From: Octadecabacter sp.
GTDB taxonomy: Bacteria > Pseudomonadota > Alphaproteobacteria > Rhodobacterales > Rhodobacteraceae
NCBI GenBank assembly: GCA_018608045.1
Contig: JABBAI010000151.1
Coordinates: 1-46,045 of the forward strand
Length of the DNA: 46,045 nt
Direction of reading: 5' to 3'
Shown: one piece after another, positions 43,583 to 46,045 of the stretch
Position numbering within the stretch: the first letter of the stretch is position 1
Layout: every line of letters begins with the position of its first letter
Notes under the pieces: generated by a model
Databases searched by the model: none
Told to the model about the DNA's origin: nothing
What the model saw: only the letters and a program-made list of their open reading frames with translations
Made by a program: the position numbers and the translations under genes

Positions 43583-44182
43583 ATGGCTTTCGAACTTCCT
43601 GACCTTCCATATGCCCACGACGCCCTTGCCGCCCACGGCATGTCCGCCGAAACAATGGAATACCACCACGACCTGCACCACAACGCCTATGTCACGAACG
43701 GCAACAAGGCGATTGAGGGCACGGAATGGGCTGGTAAATCCCTTGAGGACATTATCACAGGCACCTACGATCCAGCATCTGTCGCGCAAAACGGCATTTT
43801 CAACAACATCTCACAGCTTTGGAACCACAGCCAGTTCTGGGAAATGATGGGGCCAAATGGCAACGCCATGCCATCCGAGCTTGAGGCCGCGATCAAAGAA
43901 AACTTCGGTTCGGTCGATGATTTCAAATCCCAGTTTTCTGCAGCGGGTGCTGGACAGTTCGGGTCCGGTTGGGCATGGCTTGTGAAGAACGATGACGGGT
44001 CCTTGGCTGTGACGAAAACCGAAAACGGCGTCAACCCGCTGTGCTTTGGTCAGACAGCATTGCTCGGTTGTGATGTGTGGGAACATTCCTACTACATCGA
44101 TTTCCGCAACGCGCGTCCGAAGTACCTCACAAACTTCCTCGATAACCTTGTGAATTGGGAAAACGTCGCATCCCGCATGTGA
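43583..44182 (+). CDS. sodB: Superoxide dismutase, iron type
   Basis: A 199-residue cytoplasmic Fe/Mn-family superoxide dismutase that converts superoxide to O2 and H2O2. The metal ligands are H28 (METMEYHHD region), H82 (LWNHSQFW), D164 and H168 (CDVWEHSYYIDF). A Gln (Q78) four residues before H82 occupies the place of E. coli SodB Gln69, which points to the iron form. The start at 43583 (MAFELPDLPYAHDALAAHGM) follows AGAGG; a longer frame from 43547 would add an unusual extension. It has its own promoter region and terminator. Confidence 0.96.
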   Translation: MAFELPDLPYAHDALAAHGMSAETMEYHHDLHHNAYVTNGNKAIEGTEWAGKSLEDIITGTYDPASVAQNGIFNNISQLWNHSQFWEMMGPNGNAMPSELEAAIKENFGSVDDFKSQFSAAGAGQFGSGWAWLVKNDDGSLAVTKTENGVNPLCFGQTALLGCDVWEHSYYIDFRNARPKYLTNFLDNLVNWENVASRM

Positions 44183-44205
44183 TCGATTTCTGACTGACGA
44201 AGATT

Positions 44206-44233
44206 AAGGCGCCTTCAATTGAGGGCGCCTTTT
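44206..44233 (+). terminator. Rho-independent terminator of sodB
   Basis: AAGGCGCC and GGCGCCTT form an 8-base stem around TTCAATTGAG and are followed by TT(C)T. The hairpin begins 24 bases after the sodB stop. Confidence 0.85.
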
Positions 44234-44248
44234 CTCTGTCTTGCAACG

Positions 44249-44278
44249 AAGGTCTGCTTTGAGCCCAAAGCGGACTTT
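44249..44278. repeat. Long hairpin GTCTGCTTTG-AGCC-CAAAGCGGAC
   Basis: The stem has 10 base pairs (one wobble) with a 4-base loop and is extended by AAG/CTT on the flanks to about 13. It is too far from the sodB stop to be its first terminator. It resembles the short dispersed GTCYGCTTTGNGCC hairpins found between genes in many proteobacteria; I state that from memory. Confidence 0.45.
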
Positions 44279-44452
44279 TGCCGATTGGTTAGCGCTGCGA
44301 GGAAACTTCACCAGACAGAAATGTTCCTGCGACGGTTAGGGTAGCGCCGATGCAAACAAGTTTTTTTCTGACACAAAGGCCCATGTCAGATGCGGCAATA
44401 TCGTTCCTGGAAATGCGGCCTTGGTTGACCCGCGAATAAATCTATCGATCGT

Positions 44453-44477
44453 TAGGGCATCCCAAAACGATGCCCTA
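44453..44477. other. Hairpin TAGGGCATC-N7-GATGCCCTA
   Basis: A perfect 9-base stem lies 40 bases past the end of the minus-strand EAL gene. There is no T tract. It may end that transcript or protect its 3' end. The rest of the gap 44279-44516 shows nothing else. Confidence 0.35.
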
Positions 44478-44516
44478 TGTCGACCTAACACCGTCTTGGT
44501 CCGGTTATATGGACTA

Positions 44517-45527
44517 TTATGCTGCGCCAGATTGTGTAATTCGGCCAGAGAAGACCGATGCAGCGTTAAGTGCTTCGTCCGGTGGTCGAGGTTTTCCAAA
44601 CAGGTACCCCTGACCATGCGGCGCACCCATGTCCTGGAGGATTATAGATTGCGCCTCAGTTTCGATGCCCTCTACGGTCACGATAAGATTGAGGTTGTGC
44701 GCAATATCAAAAACCGAGGAAAGCAGGAGGCGGGCGTCCTCGGAATGCTCTATCTCCTCAACCAGCGACCTATCTATCTTAAGCTCATCTGCCTTGGTTG
44801 TGCGCAGATATGCGAGCGACGAAAAGCCCGCTCCAAAATCATCAATGGCGATCTTACAGCCCAGTGCGTGTAATTCGTCGATGATTGGGCGTGCGATATC
44901 CCAGTTGCGCAGCTCTAGTGTTTCGGTAATCTCAAGCGTCAGCAGATGAGGTGGCAGACCAGATCGGTGGAGGGCGTCGCGCGTCCAATCGATGATGCGG
45001 CGAGAGCTAAAATGCAAAGCGGACAAGTTCACACTGACTGAATAGTCGGAATCGTGATCTTTGTTCCAGACCGCGATATAGTCTGTCTCTTTGTTTAGTA
45101 CAAAGCGATCAATATCTACGATGCTCCCGCTTTCTTCGGCGATCAGGACAAAGTTCGCAGGGGGTGTGATATGCCCATTCCGGTTCCAACGAACGAGTGC
45201 TTCTAATCCGTACACCGTCCCCTCTGACAGGTCCACCTTGGGTTGTAGGTGAACGACCAGTTCGCCGTTATCGATCGCCTGAGGAAGCTCGTTGATCATG
45301 GCCCGTCTCTCAAGGAACTGTTTTTCAAGGTCGCGATTATAGACAGTAAATTCATTGCGCCCTCTGCTTTTTGAAGCATAGAGAGCAAAATCTGTGACGC
45401 GCGACAACAGCTCTGGTGAAACAGCCATCTGCTCACTCAATTGCGTCGACGTGGCCAGACCAATACACAAACCTGCCTTCAACATCTCGCCGTCAAACGA
45501 GAATTGTTGACCTGCTTCTGAACTCAT
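44517..45527 (-). pseudogene. GGDEF-EAL protein cut in the GGDEF domain; EAL domain complete
   Basis: The first ~66 residues are the end of a GGDEF domain (AGLCIGLATSTQ, then LLSRVTDFALYASKSRGRNEF), without the GGDEF motif itself. The EAL domain from ~75 is complete: EAL at 109-111 (GLEALVRW), NLSALHF, LEITET, IAIDDFGAGFSS (D229, D230), K250, EGIETE (E286) and QGYLFGKP. All the c-di-GMP phosphodiesterase residues are present. The ATG at 45527 overlaps the stop of an IS3-type orfA remnant (ATGA), so this start arose at a junction. The original gene was longer. The remaining ORF could still make a 336-residue phosphodiesterase. Confidence 0.8.
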
Positions 45528-45695
45528 TTGTTCAAAGTCGAAAGACCCACGCCCAAATCTGATGAAACTTGCGGTCGTGTTAAGCCGCTTGTAACCGCAA
45601 TGCGCACTGCATCACGCCGAAACTCGTCTGTGTATCTCGTTGCCATTCTTAATCTCCTTCATAGCAAACATTGCTCGAAAGAGACCGGAACTAAA
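45524..45695 (-). mobile_element. IS3-family orfA (transposase) remnant
   Basis: From ATG 45646, preceded by AAGGAGATTAAG, the frame reads MATRYTDEFRRDAVRIAVTS, then GLTRPQVSSDLGVGLSTLNK and stops at TGA 45524-45526. This is the helix-turn-helix start of an IS3/IS911-type OrfA of about 90-100 residues, so 40 residues remain. The upstream part to about 45695 is probably the IS end. OrfB and the other end are absent. The right boundary is estimated. Confidence 0.8.
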
Positions 45696-46045
45696 CCGTG
45701 GCAAGACCATTGTTCGGGACTACGCGTTGCATTCCGCGCGCTTTGCCATTCCATCCGACATGACCGTGTCCGAGGCCAATTCATATTATCCCATCGCCGG
45801 CATCGTTTGGCGTGGTGATCCGCTGGGCAACCGCGCGCAGCAAATTTCAAGCATCTTTCAAACGTCTATCCAAGCCACTGGCGAGGGTCTGACAGGATCG
45901 ATCCCGATCACTGTAGATGTTGAATTGGCGCGCTTCCATTCGCTGACAGAACGCACACGGTATTCCGTGGGTGGTGTTCATTCGATCAAATTTGATTTGA
46001 CCGTGCGCAATGCACTGACAGGTGAAATTCTTGAACAGCGCCGCC
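45696..46045 (+). pseudogene. DUF6778-type protein, 5' end replaced by IS remnant, continues past the edge
   Basis: The frame GKTIVRDYALHSARFAIPSD runs on through MTVSEANSYYPIAGIVWRGD and TERTRYSVGGVHSIKFDL to the window edge. This resembles the roseobacter DUF6778 family of small exported lipoproteins. The usual signal peptide and lipobox Cys are missing; instead the sequence runs into the IS end. No good start codon precedes it, so it is probably inactive. The 3' end is outside the window. Confidence 0.65.

Noticed and set aside
1-46045. tRNA, rRNA genes or CRISPR arrays
   Set aside because: No cloverleaf-like sequences, ribosomal RNA stretches or regularly spaced repeats were noticed by eye.

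Overview
The window looks like chromosome of a marine alphaproteobacterium of the Roseobacter group (Rhodobacteraceae). The grounds are the moderately GC-rich codon use, the fdsGBA-fdhD-fdsD formate dehydrogenase operon, soxBDAG sarcosine oxidase, a ccmI-ruvX-DUF1289 block, a TRAP transporter and a DUF6778-type lipoprotein gene. The genus is not proven. The many broken genes would suit a decaying, insertion-rich genome such as those known in polar roseobacters, but that is inference.

Layout. 1-3.4 kb: the 3' end of a beta-keto acid cleavage enzyme, a sterol-desaturase-type gene with an in-frame TGA, a secreted protein and a YHYH-domain gene with an in-frame TAA. 3.4-8.4 kb (minus): a tightly coupled operon hyuA-hyuB-FAD oxidoreductase. 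8.6-15.4 kb (plus): a LysR regulator and then fdsG-fdsB-fdsA-fdhD-fdsD for NAD-dependent formate oxidation. The same dyad, ATAGG-N5-CCTAT, lies on both sides of the lysR gene. 15.6-18.3 kb: a GNAT-like protein, a nitroreductase remnant, a MauG-like dihaem peroxidase and a Sel1-repeat protein.

18.4-27.2 kb is the most interesting block. On the minus strand, an LLM flavin monooxygenase, an aldo/keto reductase, a flavin reductase and TRAP dctQ-dctM-dctP read as one operon ending at a strong terminator, with a sugar-type SDR gene behind it. Divergent from it are a GntR/UTRA regulator and a Gfo/Idh/MocA oxidoreductase. The monooxygenase, flavin reductase and aldo/keto reductase are the three enzyme classes of oxidative sulfoquinovose desulfonation (sulfo-SMO), here beside a TRAP importer instead of the ABC importer of the described pathway. 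A TauE/SafE exporter gene lies about 2.7 kb further on. The substrate assignment is a hypothesis.

27.3-33.4 kb: a pseudogene with two stops, two Fe(II)/2-oxoglutarate oxygenase-like genes flanking dusA and tauE, and a minus-strand ccmI-ruvX-DUF1289 operon. 33.6-39.7 kb: soxB, about 1 kb with small membrane-protein genes, then soxD-soxA-soxG. Sarcosine oxidase and the hyuAB-oxidoreductase operon could supply C1 units that end as formate for Fds. 39.8-43.3 kb (minus): a glycosyltransferase-glycosyltransferase-sulfotransferase operon in which the first gene has three lesions and the last a frameshift. 43.6-44.2 kb: iron superoxide dismutase. The right end holds an IS3-type orfA remnant jammed between a 5'-truncated GGDEF-EAL gene and a 5'-truncated DUF6778 gene. 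No tRNA, rRNA or CRISPR array was seen.
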